DNA of 64,000 nucleotides from JAUIKM01 sp964445695 (GTDB lineage Bacteria; Bacteroidota; Ignavibacteria; Kapaibacteriales; UBA7675), in assembly GCA_964445695.1 (NCBI GenBank), contig CAYULF010000007.1, positions 62,001 to 126,000 on the forward strand, in the 5' to 3' direction. How positions within the stretch are numbered: position 1 is the stretch's first letter; each line of letters starts with the position of its first letter. Positions 1 through 8,891 of this stretch are shown piece by piece. The position numbers and the translations under genes were made by a program. The notes beneath the pieces were generated by a model that had not been told where the DNA came from, did not search any database, and saw nothing but the letters and a program-made list of their open reading frames with translations.

Positions 1-1
1 G

Positions 2-2326
2 GTCGTATGCAAAGACTCGTTTAAACTTTACTGCAGTATTGCAGATGCTTCTTTGTGCGGCACAAAGTACGAAGACCGCAACTGCAACGGCATCCGCGAC
101 GAAGGTGAACCGGGAATTCCGGACTGGACGATTGAAATTCACAACCTTGAAAACAATCAGACACTTTCGACGACAACCGACGCGGACGGCAATTACAAGT
201 TCGAAGATCTCGACCTGGCGCCTTGGTATGTCTACGAAGAGCAAATGGACGGATGGGCCCAGACCGCGCCTGTCCACGGTCGATATTTTGTTGAACTGAC
301 GGAAGGTCAGACAATCGAAAATCTCGATTTCGGCAACATCAGCGTTTGCCCGGCGGATGACCGGACTGTGTTAACATTTCTGGCGGGCGAAAAAGACAAC
401 TTCGATCCCGACGCCGACACTCCAGCCGCATCGCTCAGTCCGAGTTTTGCCGAATACCTGTCGGGGCGCGCCGTGACCGGATTTGACGATTCGGACATCG
501 ACCATTTCTTTGCACACAGTTTTACGGATTTTGGAATGGACAACTGCTGCCTTGTTGCGGCCTGCCTGACAATTCATATGCGCACAAACAACTCCAATCT
601 GAGCCGCAATGACGGCATTGGCTTCCTGCAGGACGGAGTTGGCCTGTATTACAATACCATTTCCAACCTGCTCGGAGGAATCACCTGGCAGAATCAACCG
701 GGAACAACACTTAAACTCGACCTGGGCAATCTGCTGACGAACAACGGTACAAGCATTCTACCATCCCTGCGCGACGGAACACTGGACTTTTTTGTCCAGG
801 ATGACACGCAAGTCGACTGGGTTGAATTGACCGTGGAGTATTGTTGTCAATCGGATTGCTGTGAACACCTGACGCCGAGCTATACCAACGTCGGCGATGA
901 AGGCCCCTGCTGCTTTGAGTTTAATGTCTCCGTGGCGGAAGACCTGGGCTGTGAGTTCGATGCCGTGCGTATGTCCGTGCTGTCCGAAGAAGCGGTGACC
1001 ATAACTTACAACGGAGACGGCAGCCACGATTACACAATCGACCCCAACCAGATTACCGTCAATCAGACACTGGAAGAAGGTGAAAACGGGCTCGGCATTT
1101 ACTGTATTGAAGGGCTCTCGACCGTCTACCATATCGCCTTTGAGTACTTCGACGTTGAAACCCAGACCTGGATAAGTTGCGGCGAATACCTGCGTGTCTA
1201 TTGTTTAATAGAGAGCGGATCGATTTGCGGCAACAAATTCGAGGACACGGACTGCGACGGCTTGCGCGACATCGGTGAACCAGGAATTGAAAACTGGGAG
1301 ATTGTGATTGTCGATCCGGTCTCGGGTACGGTAGAAACGACGACGACCGACAGCAATGGCGACTACAAGTTCGAAGACCTGGAATACGCAACCTGGATCG
1401 TGTATGAAACACAACAGTCGGGTTGGGTCCAAACATCACCGGCTGCCGGACGATACGTTGTCGTTGTTTCATCAAATTCAGCAGTTGAAAACCTGGACTT
1501 CGGCAATTCGCCCATTTGTGAAGACCCGCTTGAAACCAGCGTTCTGGTGGGAGAAATGGACGACTTCAATCCGGATCCGGATGTGCCCGCCGCATCGCCC
1601 AGTGACGAACTTGTCGAATTTCTGGCGGGACGTTCGCCAATCGTAGGTTTTGACAATGGAACCATTAACCGTCATTTTGCTCATTCCTTTACCGACCTCC
1701 TTGAAGAACTGCATCTGGGCGGCTGTTGCATTGTCGGCGCACAGCTCAGACTGCGCGTACGCACCAACAACTCGTTCTTCAGCTGGAACGACGCCATTTA
1801 CTTTGTGCAGGACGGGCAGGTCATCTGGAGCTCCAGCATCGGCGTTCTGACCGGCGTCAGGTGGACCAACCAGCCGGGAACGATCATCACGATCGATCTG
1901 GGCAACCTGCCCGGCGGCAACGCAACCAGCATTATGCCTATGTTAATCGATGGTTCACTGGACTTCTACCTACAGGATGACACAAGTGTCGACTGGGTCG
2001 AGTTGGTGGTTCAGTACTGCTGCGGCGATCACGAACAGACTGTTCCGGTCAAAGAAGATGGTGAAACGAGCGCGTTCCTGCTGAAGCCGAATCCGGCCGC
2101 CAATACGATCTCGCTTGATTTCAACGTCGCCGACGCAGGCGTCTGGAACTTCGATGTGGTTAACAACCGCGGCGAAGTAGTTTATTCGCATGGCGCAGTG
2201 AACTTCAGCGCCGGCGAACAATCGCTGAACTTCGATGTACGTTCGCTGGTTAACGGCGCGTACTTCCTGCGCATTCGCACGGCCGACGGCAGTGTTCAGT
2301 CGCTGCCGTTCTCGGTGGTTCGATGA
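2..2326 (+). CDS. T9SS-secreted protein with two SdrD-B modules (5' end outside window)
   Basis: The reading frame is open from the first bases of the window, so the gene is cut at its 5' end; 774 residues are visible. The TTG at 53 is not the true start, because in-frame residues upstream (ending SIADASLCG) align with the same region of the second copy. Two copies of a compound module are present. Each begins with an SdrD/Cna-B-like domain (about residues 18-115 and 408-505; CGxKxEDxxCxGxRDxGEPG, then DGNYKFEDL or NGDYKFEDL). Each continues with a Cys-Cys-rich domain ending in an LDLGNL...DDTxVDWVEL pattern. The last ~85 residues (FLLKPNPAANTISLDF to the end) look like a type A T9SS sorting domain, with a Gly-Ala-Tyr-Phe strand near the end. 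The likely role is a surface-anchored or secreted structural/adhesive protein. This fits the porU/porV genes in the window. No catalytic motif was seen. Confidence 0.85.
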   Translation, partial: VVCKDSFKLYCSIADASLCGTKYEDRNCNGIRDEGEPGIPDWTIEIHNLENNQTLSTTTDADGNYKFEDLDLAPWYVYEEQMDGWAQTAPVHGRYFVELTEGQTIENLDFGNISVCPADDRTVLTFLAGEKDNFDPDADTPAASLSPSFAEYLSGRAVTGFDDSDIDHFFAHSFTDFGMDNCCLVAACLTIHMRTNNSNLSRNDGIGFLQDGVGLYYNTISNLLGGITWQNQPGTTLKLDLGNLLTNNGTSILPSLRDGTLDFFVQDDTQVDWVELTVEYCCQSDCCEHLTPSYTNVGDEGPCCFEFNVSVAEDLGCEFDAVRMSVLSEEAVTITYNGDGSHDYTIDPNQITVNQTLEEGENGLGIYCIEGLSTVYHIAFEYFDVETQTWISCGEYLRVYCLIESGSICGNKFEDTDCDGLRDIGEPGIENWEIVIVDPVSGTVETTTTDSNGDYKFEDLEYATWIVYETQQSGWVQTSPAAGRYVVVVSSNSAVENLDFGNSPICEDPLETSVLVGEMDDFNPDPDVPAASPSDELVEFLAGRSPIVGFDNGTINRHFAHSFTDLLEELHLGGCCIVGAQLRLRVRTNNSFFSWNDAIYFVQDGQVIWSSSIGVLTGVRWTNQPGTIITIDLGNLPGGNATSIMPMLIDGSLDFYLQDDTSVDWVELVVQYCCGDHEQTVPVKEDGETSAFLLKPNPAANTISLDFNVADAGVWNFDVVNNRGEVVYSHGAVNFSAGEQSLNFDVRSLVNGAYFLRIRTADGSVQSLPFSVVR
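56..2023 (+). repeat. Internal tandem duplication of an ~265-residue module
   Basis: Copy 1 runs about 56-847 and copy 2 about 1226-2023, separated by a ~125-residue non-repeated segment. Both start CG(T/N)K(Y/F)ED and end with a YCC motif. Both carry the order SdrD-B domain, then a domain with the shared words DDFNPD or DNFDPD, RTNNS, DLGNL and DDTxVDWVEL. The copies are clearly diverged at the DNA level, so the duplication is old. Confidence 0.8.
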
Positions 2327-2373
2327 CTTCTGCCCTGAGTTAACAACTCACAGCGCAGATTGATGTTCAAATG

Positions 2374-2419
2374 CGCACCGCTTCGGTTATTACCGCCGGA
2401 GCGGTGCGTTGTGTTTTAC
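2374..2419 (+). terminator. Rho-independent terminator after the SdrD-B gene
   Basis: A 13-bp stem (2374-2386 with 2396-2408, one G-U pair) and a 9-nt loop are followed by a T-rich stretch (TTGTGTTTT), about 50 bp after the stop codon. Confidence 0.7.
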
Positions 2420-2531
2420 GACTGCACTCATTGAATATTCACTTCTCACCCTTTTACAAACAAGAAAATCAAGCCGCGCACAGCAGGAGCAATGCACTCA
2501 AGCCTCAGAAATCAGCCTCAGAAATTCATGT

Positions 2532-3608
2532 TCAATCGCTCTCTTCCCTGACGTGATCAATACCGCGCGCCACAATATCGACCATCTCCTCGCGCTCCTC
2601 GGCGTCGGGCGGCGCAATTTCCTCCGCCTCATCTGAAGCCGGCAGGCATTGCAGTTTAATGAATATGGGAAAGTGATCAGACCCGAAGTGTTCAAGCCGG
2701 CGCAAGTCCGCAACCACAAAGTCCGAAGTGTGAAACACGTGGTCGAGCGGCCAGCGCAGCCACCAGCGCCGTGCGTTGAATGTGTTGAACGCGCCGCGGC
2801 CCTTGCGCGGATCGAGCAGCCCGCTGATCTTTTGAAAAAGATTGTTTGAATGCGACCAGGCCACGTCGTTGAGATCTCCGGCGACAACTGTGGCTTCGCC
2901 CCGCGCGCGAATGCGATCGGCACAGATTAACAGTTCGGCGTCGCGAGGAGCGGAACTGTCGGCCTCGCCCGGCGCCGGCGGCTCCGGGTGTAAACAATAG
3001 AGCCTGAATTTGCGTCCACTCTGCAATTTAACATGACAATGAATCGAGGGGATATCCTTTTTAAGCAGGTATTCCACGCGAGGTTCAATCAACTCCAGGC
3101 GTGAATACAGCGCCATGCCGTAGAGATTGTCGCGCAGATCGGCAACATACCACTTAAACATTTTCCGCAGCTCGGTCAGTTGTTTATCCCACCACTCATC
3201 CGGTTCGAGCAAAAGGAGCATGTCCGGCTGCTCGCGCTTAACAATCTCCAACAGACCGTCCGTATTGCGATTGCTCATCAGGACGTTGGCAACCAGAATG
3301 GACAGTGTATCTGCATTCCTGTTGTTCGCGGAGGCCGACTGCGCTTCCAACGCCGCCAGGCGCGAATAGGGAAACAAGGTAAATACCTGATACAGCGCCG
3401 CCGCAACGGCCGTTAACAAAACCACAACATTGACAAGGAAGTCCGACGGCCCGCAACTGACAAACAACACGGTGCAGGTAAGCAAAAACAGCAGAAGCAG
3501 ATATCGCGGAAAATCAAAAGCGCGAATCCACCACTCGTCGCGGCGAACAAGCGGCATGACGTTTGCAATTACTGCCAGCAACAACAGAATCGTCGTGAAG
3601 ATGTTCAT
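2532..3608 (-). CDS. Endonuclease/exonuclease/phosphatase-fold protein with N-terminal membrane helices
   Basis: The protein has 358 residues from the ATG at 3608 (MNIFTTILLLLAV). The N-terminal ~100 residues hold about three hydrophobic segments. The rest is an EEP (DNase I-like) domain: an early Glu in LLEPDEWW, a VVAGDLND metal/catalytic motif, DHVFHTS, and the terminal GSDHFPI motif. This layout is known in membrane-anchored EEP proteins of unknown substrate, and the catalytic face could lie on either side of the membrane. The frame stays open a further 338 codons upstream, but that extension runs antisense through fbaB and does not look like protein, so the start at the hydrophobic helix is preferred. 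The substrate (nucleic acid, lipid or phosphate ester) cannot be told from the sequence. Confidence 0.85.
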   Translation of the reverse strand: MNIFTTILLLLAVIANVMPLVRRDEWWIRAFDFPRYLLLLFLLTCTVLFVSCGPSDFLVNVVVLLTAVAAALYQVFTLFPYSRLAALEAQSASANNRNADTLSILVANVLMSNRNTDGLLEIVKREQPDMLLLLEPDEWWDKQLTELRKMFKWYVADLRDNLYGMALYSRLELIEPRVEYLLKKDIPSIHCHVKLQSGRKFRLYCLHPEPPAPGEADSSAPRDAELLICADRIRARGEATVVAGDLNDVAWSHSNNLFQKISGLLDPRKGRGAFNTFNARRWWLRWPLDHVFHTSDFVVADLRRLEHFGSDHFPIFIKLQCLPASDEAEEIAPPDAEEREEMVDIVARGIDHVREESD

Positions 3609-3810
3609 ACAGATTTGCTGCGGAATTGAACTAAAATCGACCTGACACAAATCTAGTGAAAGCGGGCTATAATCCCGCTGTGGGCGTCCGTCGCATTCGC
3701 CTGCGCGACTTTGGCTCCGTCCGATTGCACGCCATCCGCGCCACTTTTCGTAAATTGCGGCCGGAAAACGAACAAAATTACAAATCGACTTTTGAATCCA
3801 GGATTTTTCC

Positions 3811-3814
3811 GAGG
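3811..3814 (+). promoter_or_regulatory. Ribosome binding site that decides the fbaB start
   Basis: GAGG lies 7 nt before the ATG at 3822. The start it selects gives a protein of the same length as E. coli FbaB and rejects a 37-codon N-terminal extension. Confidence 0.5.
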
Positions 3815-3821
3815 CCGTATC

Positions 3822-4871
3822 ATGATCGATCGCATCACGGAACTGCTTGGCGACCGCGCCGAGAACCTGCTCGGGCACACGTGCCGGACCATTGACAAAT
3901 CCAGTCTGCATCTGCCTTCGGCCGACAGCGTCGACAAGGTGTTCACGTACTCGGATCGCAACAACCGCGTGCTGGGCAATCTGCAGCGCATCATGGACAC
4001 CGGCCGTCTGGGCGGCTCGGGCTACGTTTCCATCCTGCCGGTGGACCAGGGCATCGAGCACACGGCAGGCGCCAGTTTTGCGCCGAATCCGGCCTATTTT
4101 GACCCCGAAAACATTGTTAAACTGGCGATTGAAGGCGGCTGCAACGCCGTGGCTTCCACCTTTGGCGTACTGGGCATCACAGCGCGCAAATACGCCCACA
4201 AAATTCCCTTTGTCGTTAAAATCAATCACAACGAACTGCTGACCTATCCGAACAAATACGATCAGCAACTCTTCGGCACGGTGGAACAGGCTTACGACAT
4301 GGGCGCGGCGGCTATCGGCGCCACGATCTATTTCGGTTCGGAAGAAAGCAGCCGCCAGATTGTGGACATCGCCCACGCCTTCGCCCATGCGCACGAACTC
4401 GGCATGGCTACGATTCTGTGGTGTTACACGCGCAACAATGCGTTTAAGGCCGACAAAGACTACCACACCGCTGCGGACCTGACCGGTCAGGCAAACCACC
4501 TGGGCGTCACTATCCACGCCGATATTATTAAACAAAAGCTGCCCGAAACCAACGGCGGTTTTTCGGCGCTCAAATTCGGCAAAACACATCCGGCCATGTA
4601 CGACCAACTCTGCAGCGACCACCCGATCGACATGTGCCGCTATCAGGTGGCCAACTGCTACATGGGTCGCGTCGGTTTAATTAACAGCGGCGGCGCTTCC
4701 GGCAGCAACGACTTCCAGGACGCGGCGGCAACGGCGGTGATTAACAAACGCGCCGGCGGCATGGGCCTCATTTCCGGCCGCAAGGCATTCCAACGCCCGA
4801 TGGACGAAGGCGTCCAGCTGCTCAACCTCATCCAGGACGTATATCTTTCCGACGACGTCACGATCGCCTGA
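3822..4871 (+). CDS. fbaB: Class I fructose-bisphosphate aldolase, FbaB/DhnA type
   Basis: The 349 residues are almost the same length as E. coli FbaB (350) and collinear with it: ILPVDQGIEHTAGASFA, then IYFGSEES, then CYMGRxGLINSGGASG, ending QDVYLSDDVTIA. The protein interconverts fructose-1,6-bisphosphate with DHAP plus glyceraldehyde-3-phosphate in the cytoplasm. The Schiff-base lysine is expected at Lys237 (ADIIKQK). The gene is flanked by the divergent EEP gene and a terminator, so it is probably transcribed alone. I see no second aldolase in the window. Confidence 0.95.
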   Translation: MIDRITELLGDRAENLLGHTCRTIDKSSLHLPSADSVDKVFTYSDRNNRVLGNLQRIMDTGRLGGSGYVSILPVDQGIEHTAGASFAPNPAYFDPENIVKLAIEGGCNAVASTFGVLGITARKYAHKIPFVVKINHNELLTYPNKYDQQLFGTVEQAYDMGAAAIGATIYFGSEESSRQIVDIAHAFAHAHELGMATILWCYTRNNAFKADKDYHTAADLTGQANHLGVTIHADIIKQKLPETNGGFSALKFGKTHPAMYDQLCSDHPIDMCRYQVANCYMGRVGLINSGGASGSNDFQDAAATAVINKRAGGMGLISGRKAFQRPMDEGVQLLNLIQDVYLSDDVTIA

Positions 4872-4909
4872 CCTGGTGCGGCGACGTGTGTTTAAGTTCT
4901 GACAAGATC

Positions 4910-4937
4910 GGCTCACCCATGCGGGTGGGCCTTTTTC
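4910..4937 (+). terminator. Rho-independent terminator after fbaB
   Basis: A 9-bp stem (4910-4918 with 4923-4931, one G-U) with loop ATGC is followed by TTTTT, 39 bp after the fbaB stop. Confidence 0.8.
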
Positions 4938-5232
4938 ATGAGCTTTTTGTTCGTCGCGCAGACCAAAGTCTTCGAGTCCCTGGTTCGCCTGAAACACTTC
5001 CACATTCTGTCTCTCAGCCCGCGGCAAAACCACAGGTCCCGCGCGCAGGACGCTCGTCCCGCAACCGTGCGCCATGAAATCCGGCTGCCGCAGCTGCAAA
5101 CGCCAATCCCGGTCGAAGTGTCCGCAGGCGGACGAAATTGCGTCACACTTCACTAATCCGCCGCACCGCTCGTCAACAATGCCGTCCGCGCGCAAAACAT
5201 CGCGCGGCGCATTTTCCAGCCCGGACGCTGCT
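4938..5232 (+). other. Intergenic leader before the ABC exporter
   Basis: No recognisable RNA or domain. In-frame ATG codons at 5074 and 5179 could extend the downstream exporter. The extension from 5074 would carry three cysteines in a CRSCKRQSRSKC pattern, but it has no recognised family resemblance. Confidence 0.4.
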
Positions 5233-6990
5233 ATGCAAGAATTACGCCGCCTGAAACCTTACCTCAAACGCCATTCAAAGATCATCTTCTTTGGATTTGT
5301 GTTTGTCACGCTGTCCAATGTTGCCGCCATCCTCGGCCCGCGCATCATCGGCGATACCATCGATCTGATTGAGCGCGAAGGTTTCAATGCGGCCATGTAT
5401 TCGGACGTATTGTGGCATGTGGCGGCATTCCTTGGCACGGCGGCATTCTCGGGCGTTTTTATGTACTACACGCGGCGCACGATCATCGTCGCCTCGCGGC
5501 GTATCGAGTACGAACTGCGGCGCGACCTGCTCGGCAAGCTGGAAACGCTGCCGATGCGCGCGATCCAGCAGACATCCACCGGCGAATTGATGGCGCTGGG
5601 GACCAACGACATCTCCGCCACGCGCGAATTTCTGGGCCCGGCGATCATGTATTCCGCCAACACATTGACGCGCGGACTCTTCGCGATCGTCATGATGATC
5701 ATCGCCAGCCCGCTCCTGACGCTCTATACGCTCATTCCCCTGCCGCTGGTCTCGCTCGTGACCTACTGGATCGGCAAGAAAGTCCACGTGCTCTTCCGCA
5801 GTGTGCAGGAACAGTACGGAGCTCTGACGACGACCACGCAGGAGAATCTCTCCGGCGTGCGCGTTGTGCGCTCCTTCACGCGCGAAGAACACGAAAAAGA
5901 CGAATTCGGCAACCAGAGCCGCAAATACCTCGATCGCAACATTTCGCTCGTAAAAATCCAGGGATTGATGATGCCGCTCATGGTCGTGCTGATCGGCGCG
6001 GCGCACGTCATCATTCTCTTTGCCGGCGGAAATATGGCTATCAGCGGCGAAGCCACCATCGGCGAGCTGACGCAGTTTTTCATGTACGTCACCTTCCTGA
6101 TTTGGCCGGTGATTTCAATCGGCTGGGTCATCAATATCATACAGCGTGCCTCCGCCTCAATGGGCCGTCTCGGCCGCATTTTTGATCTGGACGTCGACAT
6201 TCAGGACGGCCGCGATCTCGAGGCGAAACTCGACGCCGAGGCCGGTTCGATTGAGTTCCGCAACGTCAGTTTTGCCTATCAGGAAGACAGTGAGCAGGTG
6301 CTCAAAGACGTGAGTTTCACGCTGGAGGCGGGCCAAACGCTCGGTATCGTCGGCGCTACGGGCAGCGGCAAAACGACGCTCATCCGCCTGCTGACGCGCC
6401 TCTACGACGTCAACGACGGCCAGGTGCTCGTCGGCGGCCGCGACGTGCGCGACTACCCATTGGAAGTGCTGCGCTCAAGCATTGCCGTTGTGCCGCAGGA
6501 ATCATTCCTCTTTTCCACCACCATCGCCGAAAACATTCGTTTTGGACGCCCCGACGCGACAATGGAAGAGGTGATGGAAGCCGCCGGCATTGCCCAACTG
6601 AGCGACGAAGTCGACAATTTTGAAAAGGGCTGGGACACGCTCGTCGGCGAACGCGGCATCACACTCTCCGGCGGACAGAAACAACGCACATCGATTGCGC
6701 GCGCCATCGTGCGCAAACCGGTCATCCTGGCGTTTGACGACGCCCTCTCCGCCGTCGACACGGACACGGAGGAGCGCATCCTGCGCGGATTGGACACAGT
6801 CGTGCAGCAGCGCACGGGAATTATTATTGCCCACCGAATTTCATCGGTTAAAAACGCCGATAAAATTATTGTTCTTCACGATGGCCGCGTGGCCGAAAGC
6901 GGCACACATGCCGAGTTGCTGGAACACGACGGCCTCTACGCCGACATGTACCAGAAACAGTTGCTGCAGGAAGAAATCTCGCGGATGTAG
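5233..6990 (+). CDS. ABC exporter, fused membrane and ATPase domains (ABCB/MdlB-like)
   Basis: The protein has 585 residues from the ATG at 5233; alternative in-frame ATGs are 5179 (+18 residues) and 5074 (+53). The N-terminal ~310 residues hold six transmembrane helices of the type I exporter fold. The ATPase domain has Walker A GATGSGKTT (374-382), signature LSGGQKQR (from 478) and an H-loop histidine at 534 (IIAHRIS). The Walker B end reads AFDDALSAVD, so position 503, normally the catalytic Glu, is Asp. In known heterodimeric exporters this marks the degenerate half, but no partner subunit is adjacent. The substrate is unknown; lipid or drug-like molecules are typical of the family. Confidence 0.9.
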   Translation: MQELRRLKPYLKRHSKIIFFGFVFVTLSNVAAILGPRIIGDTIDLIEREGFNAAMYSDVLWHVAAFLGTAAFSGVFMYYTRRTIIVASRRIEYELRRDLLGKLETLPMRAIQQTSTGELMALGTNDISATREFLGPAIMYSANTLTRGLFAIVMMIIASPLLTLYTLIPLPLVSLVTYWIGKKVHVLFRSVQEQYGALTTTTQENLSGVRVVRSFTREEHEKDEFGNQSRKYLDRNISLVKIQGLMMPLMVVLIGAAHVIILFAGGNMAISGEATIGELTQFFMYVTFLIWPVISIGWVINIIQRASASMGRLGRIFDLDVDIQDGRDLEAKLDAEAGSIEFRNVSFAYQEDSEQVLKDVSFTLEAGQTLGIVGATGSGKTTLIRLLTRLYDVNDGQVLVGGRDVRDYPLEVLRSSIAVVPQESFLFSTTIAENIRFGRPDATMEEVMEAAGIAQLSDEVDNFEKGWDTLVGERGITLSGGQKQRTSIARAIVRKPVILAFDDALSAVDTDTEERILRGLDTVVQQRTGIIIAHRISSVKNADKIIVLHDGRVAESGTHAELLEHDGLYADMYQKQLLQEEISRM

Positions 6991-7025
6991 ATCGCCCGCA
7001 TGTTTAACACATTTCCGGACAGGAT

Positions 7026-7592
7026 ATGCTTGCTTCCCCGCCAGAGCATGAATTTGCATTGCGTAAAACGACATACTCCCTGCTTTTTACGCTTGTTGCG
7101 ATACAGGTTTTGATAGTCTTGCCCGTTACGTTTACCGTGGTTCTGTTGAAGGGTGGCTCAAAGTTGTTAATGATTGTGCCGACGGTCCTCACGGCTATCA
7201 TAATTGCTGTCATTTACCTTAAAGCACGCATCTTCATCACGCCGGAGTCAGTCCGTCTGGACCTCCCCAGGAACAGGATAAATATTGATTTTGCAGCCAT
7301 CAAAATTTTAACACTCTCTAACCATGGCTTGCTTGTAGCCCAGAGTAAGTACAAGATTATTTACATCAGCGCCGCCTGGGCCGATGCGGGCGCAGCCGCT
7401 GATTACGTCATACATAGACTGAACGACCTCGGACTGCTCGATTCTATTGAACTGCATGGCGACACTGAGAAAATTGCGGCGGTGGCCGATCGGAAAGAGC
7501 GACTTCATTTTCAGACACACCTGCAGCACAGATTCCTCAGCAAGTACTTCGGGCAATCCGGCGACAACGGGGGCAGACAGCAGAATCATTGA
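7026..7592 (+). CDS. Two-helix membrane protein, paralog 1 of 3
   Basis: The protein has 188 residues and starts 35 bp after the exporter stop. Two hydrophobic helices (about 18-42 and 47-66) are followed by a soluble domain whose short strands ('RIFITPESVRL', 'KYKIIYISAAW') lead into a helix (AGAAADYVIHRLNDLGLLD) and the motif IELHGDTEKIAAVA. The same order occurs in the next two genes. Two N-terminal helices plus a compact beta-rich domain and a C-terminal helix resemble bacterial PH-like membrane proteins. That comparison is shape-based inference only. The C-terminal tail (GQSGDNGGRQQNH) is unlike the other two copies. Confidence 0.65.
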   Translation: MLASPPEHEFALRKTTYSLLFTLVAIQVLIVLPVTFTVVLLKGGSKLLMIVPTVLTAIIIAVIYLKARIFITPESVRLDLPRNRINIDFAAIKILTLSNHGLLVAQSKYKIIYISAAWADAGAAADYVIHRLNDLGLLDSIELHGDTEKIAAVADRKERLHFQTHLQHRFLSKYFGQSGDNGGRQQNH

Positions 7593-7620
7593 CAGCAGCG
7601 ACTTTCGCAGGTGAAACTTC

Positions 7621-8184
7621 ATGGCAGCTCAAAGTTTAAACACCGACTTAAACACAGAGCCGACGGTGCGTTTTGGCCCGAGCCGTTTAGTCAGAGTTCT
7701 CCTCTGCCTGGGAACCGTTGTGTTCGCTGCCGGTGCGCTGTTCATGTTTGCCGCGGATGTCAGCCAGGGCGCTCTGATTTTTTTACTCTTTGTGCTCGGT
7801 TTTATCGTGCTTGCCATCTTTTCCTTCCGCTCTTTTCTGGAGATCAACAAACAGTGTGTTTGCATGCGCATGTTCCGCACGACGGCGATAGAGTTCAACG
7901 CCATCACGTATTTGAAATATCACCGCCAGGGCGTGACTATCAGAACAAAGGATAAAAAAATCATCAGTTTTGACCGCAGTTTCCGCGATGCCGGCGCAGC
8001 GGCCGAGTACATTATTAGGCGCCTGAAACACTTAAACAGACTCGACGAGATCGAATTGGATGGCGACCTCAAACGCATCAACAAAATTGCTACTCTGGAG
8101 GCGGATGCCGATCTGGAACACCCGGTGACTTCAGCCATGACGCGCGCGCTGCTGGACGGGCTCTTTGACGCACTGAGCAGCTGA
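7621..8184 (+). CDS. Two-helix membrane protein, paralog 2 of 3
   Basis: The protein has 187 residues and lies 28 bp after paralog 1. Helices at about 22-45 and 50-72 precede a basic beta-rich region and the best-preserved form of the shared signature AGAAAEYIIRRLKHLNRLDE followed by IELDGDLKRINKIA. A small hydrophobic tail ends the protein. Function is unknown. The orderly spacing suggests the three genes are co-transcribed at least in part, although a terminator-like hairpin follows this gene. Confidence 0.7.
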   Translation: MAAQSLNTDLNTEPTVRFGPSRLVRVLLCLGTVVFAAGALFMFAADVSQGALIFLLFVLGFIVLAIFSFRSFLEINKQCVCMRMFRTTAIEFNAITYLKYHRQGVTIRTKDKKIISFDRSFRDAGAAAEYIIRRLKHLNRLDEIELDGDLKRINKIATLEADADLEHPVTSAMTRALLDGLFDALSS

Positions 8185-8190
8185 CGGACT

Positions 8191-8227
8191 TGAGCGCTTC
8201 GCCCGAACTCGGGCTTGCTTTTTCTTT
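8191..8227 (+). terminator. Terminator hairpin, conserved-flank family copy 1
   Basis: The stem GCCCG/CGGGC (8201-8205, 8210-8214) sits between the flanks TGAGCGCTTC and TTGCTTTTTCTTTTTG. Copies with the same flanks but different stems occur at 25856, 26605 (minus) and, weaker, 9064 (minus). Confidence 0.7.
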
Positions 8228-8321
8228 TTGTTTATTATTGTGAGAGAGTTCCGCGGGTTTGCAGCTTGTGAGGAGACCTGAACAAAATTCAGAACAAATC
8301 GCTAAATCAATCGAGAATTCC

Positions 8322-8891
8322 ATGACAAACAGCGACAAACAAGCTTTCCAGAACAATACCCCGCCGGCGCCAAAACTAAGAGTCAAAGTTGGCTGGATAC
8401 TGCTGTCCTGTTTGTTTGTTTTGCTGTTTCCACTGGCGGTACTTCTGTCATTGTTTGCATTCAACATATTCGCCGCTTTAACAGTCGGACTCATGGCTCT
8501 TGCAATGCTTGTGTTTACGGTTGTGGTGTTCCGAACCTACCTTCAAGTCAGCGAATCATTTATCAGAAGCCGGATAGTGTTCACCAGAACAATAGCCTTC
8601 AAGGACATTAACAAGCTGAAAATGGACGACGACTCGTTGAAAATCTCCTCCAGTACAAACACCAACATCGTCATTTATTCCAGTTATCAAAGCTCCACTG
8701 TCGCTGTTGAATACATTATTCGCCGCCTCAAATCAATGAACAGACTGGAGGAAATCGAATTGTGCGGCGACACGGCAAAAATCAAAAAAATTGCCGAGTC
8801 CAAATTGAAATTGCGCTTCAAAAAATCGTTCGCCGGCTCGGCTGCGGGAGAGATTCTATTGGGTCTGCTGGAGGGCTTGGGCAACAACTGA
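8322..8891 (+). CDS. Two-helix membrane protein, paralog 3 of 3
   Basis: The protein has 189 residues from the ATG at 8322. This start gives the same length as the two preceding paralogs; an in-frame TTG at 8259 would add 21 residues. Two adjacent hydrophobic segments (about 26-70) precede a beta-rich region. The shared signature reads AVEYIIRRLKSMNRLEE then IELCGDTAKIKKIA. A glycine-rich tail follows. The function is unknown; see the tandem-family finding. Confidence 0.7.
   Translation: MTNSDKQAFQNNTPPAPKLRVKVGWILLSCLFVLLFPLAVLLSLFAFNIFAALTVGLMALAMLVFTVVVFRTYLQVSESFIRSRIVFTRTIAFKDINKLKMDDDSLKISSSTNTNIVIYSSYQSSTVAVEYIIRRLKSMNRLEEIELCGDTAKIKKIAESKLKLRFKKSFAGSAAGEILLGLLEGLGNN

Noticed and set aside
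3609..4622. Minus-strand frame extending the EEP gene 338 codons upstream
   Set aside because: It runs antisense through fbaB, whose collinearity with known FbaB is certain, and its residues are not protein-like. The start at the hydrophobic N-terminus at 3608 is better.
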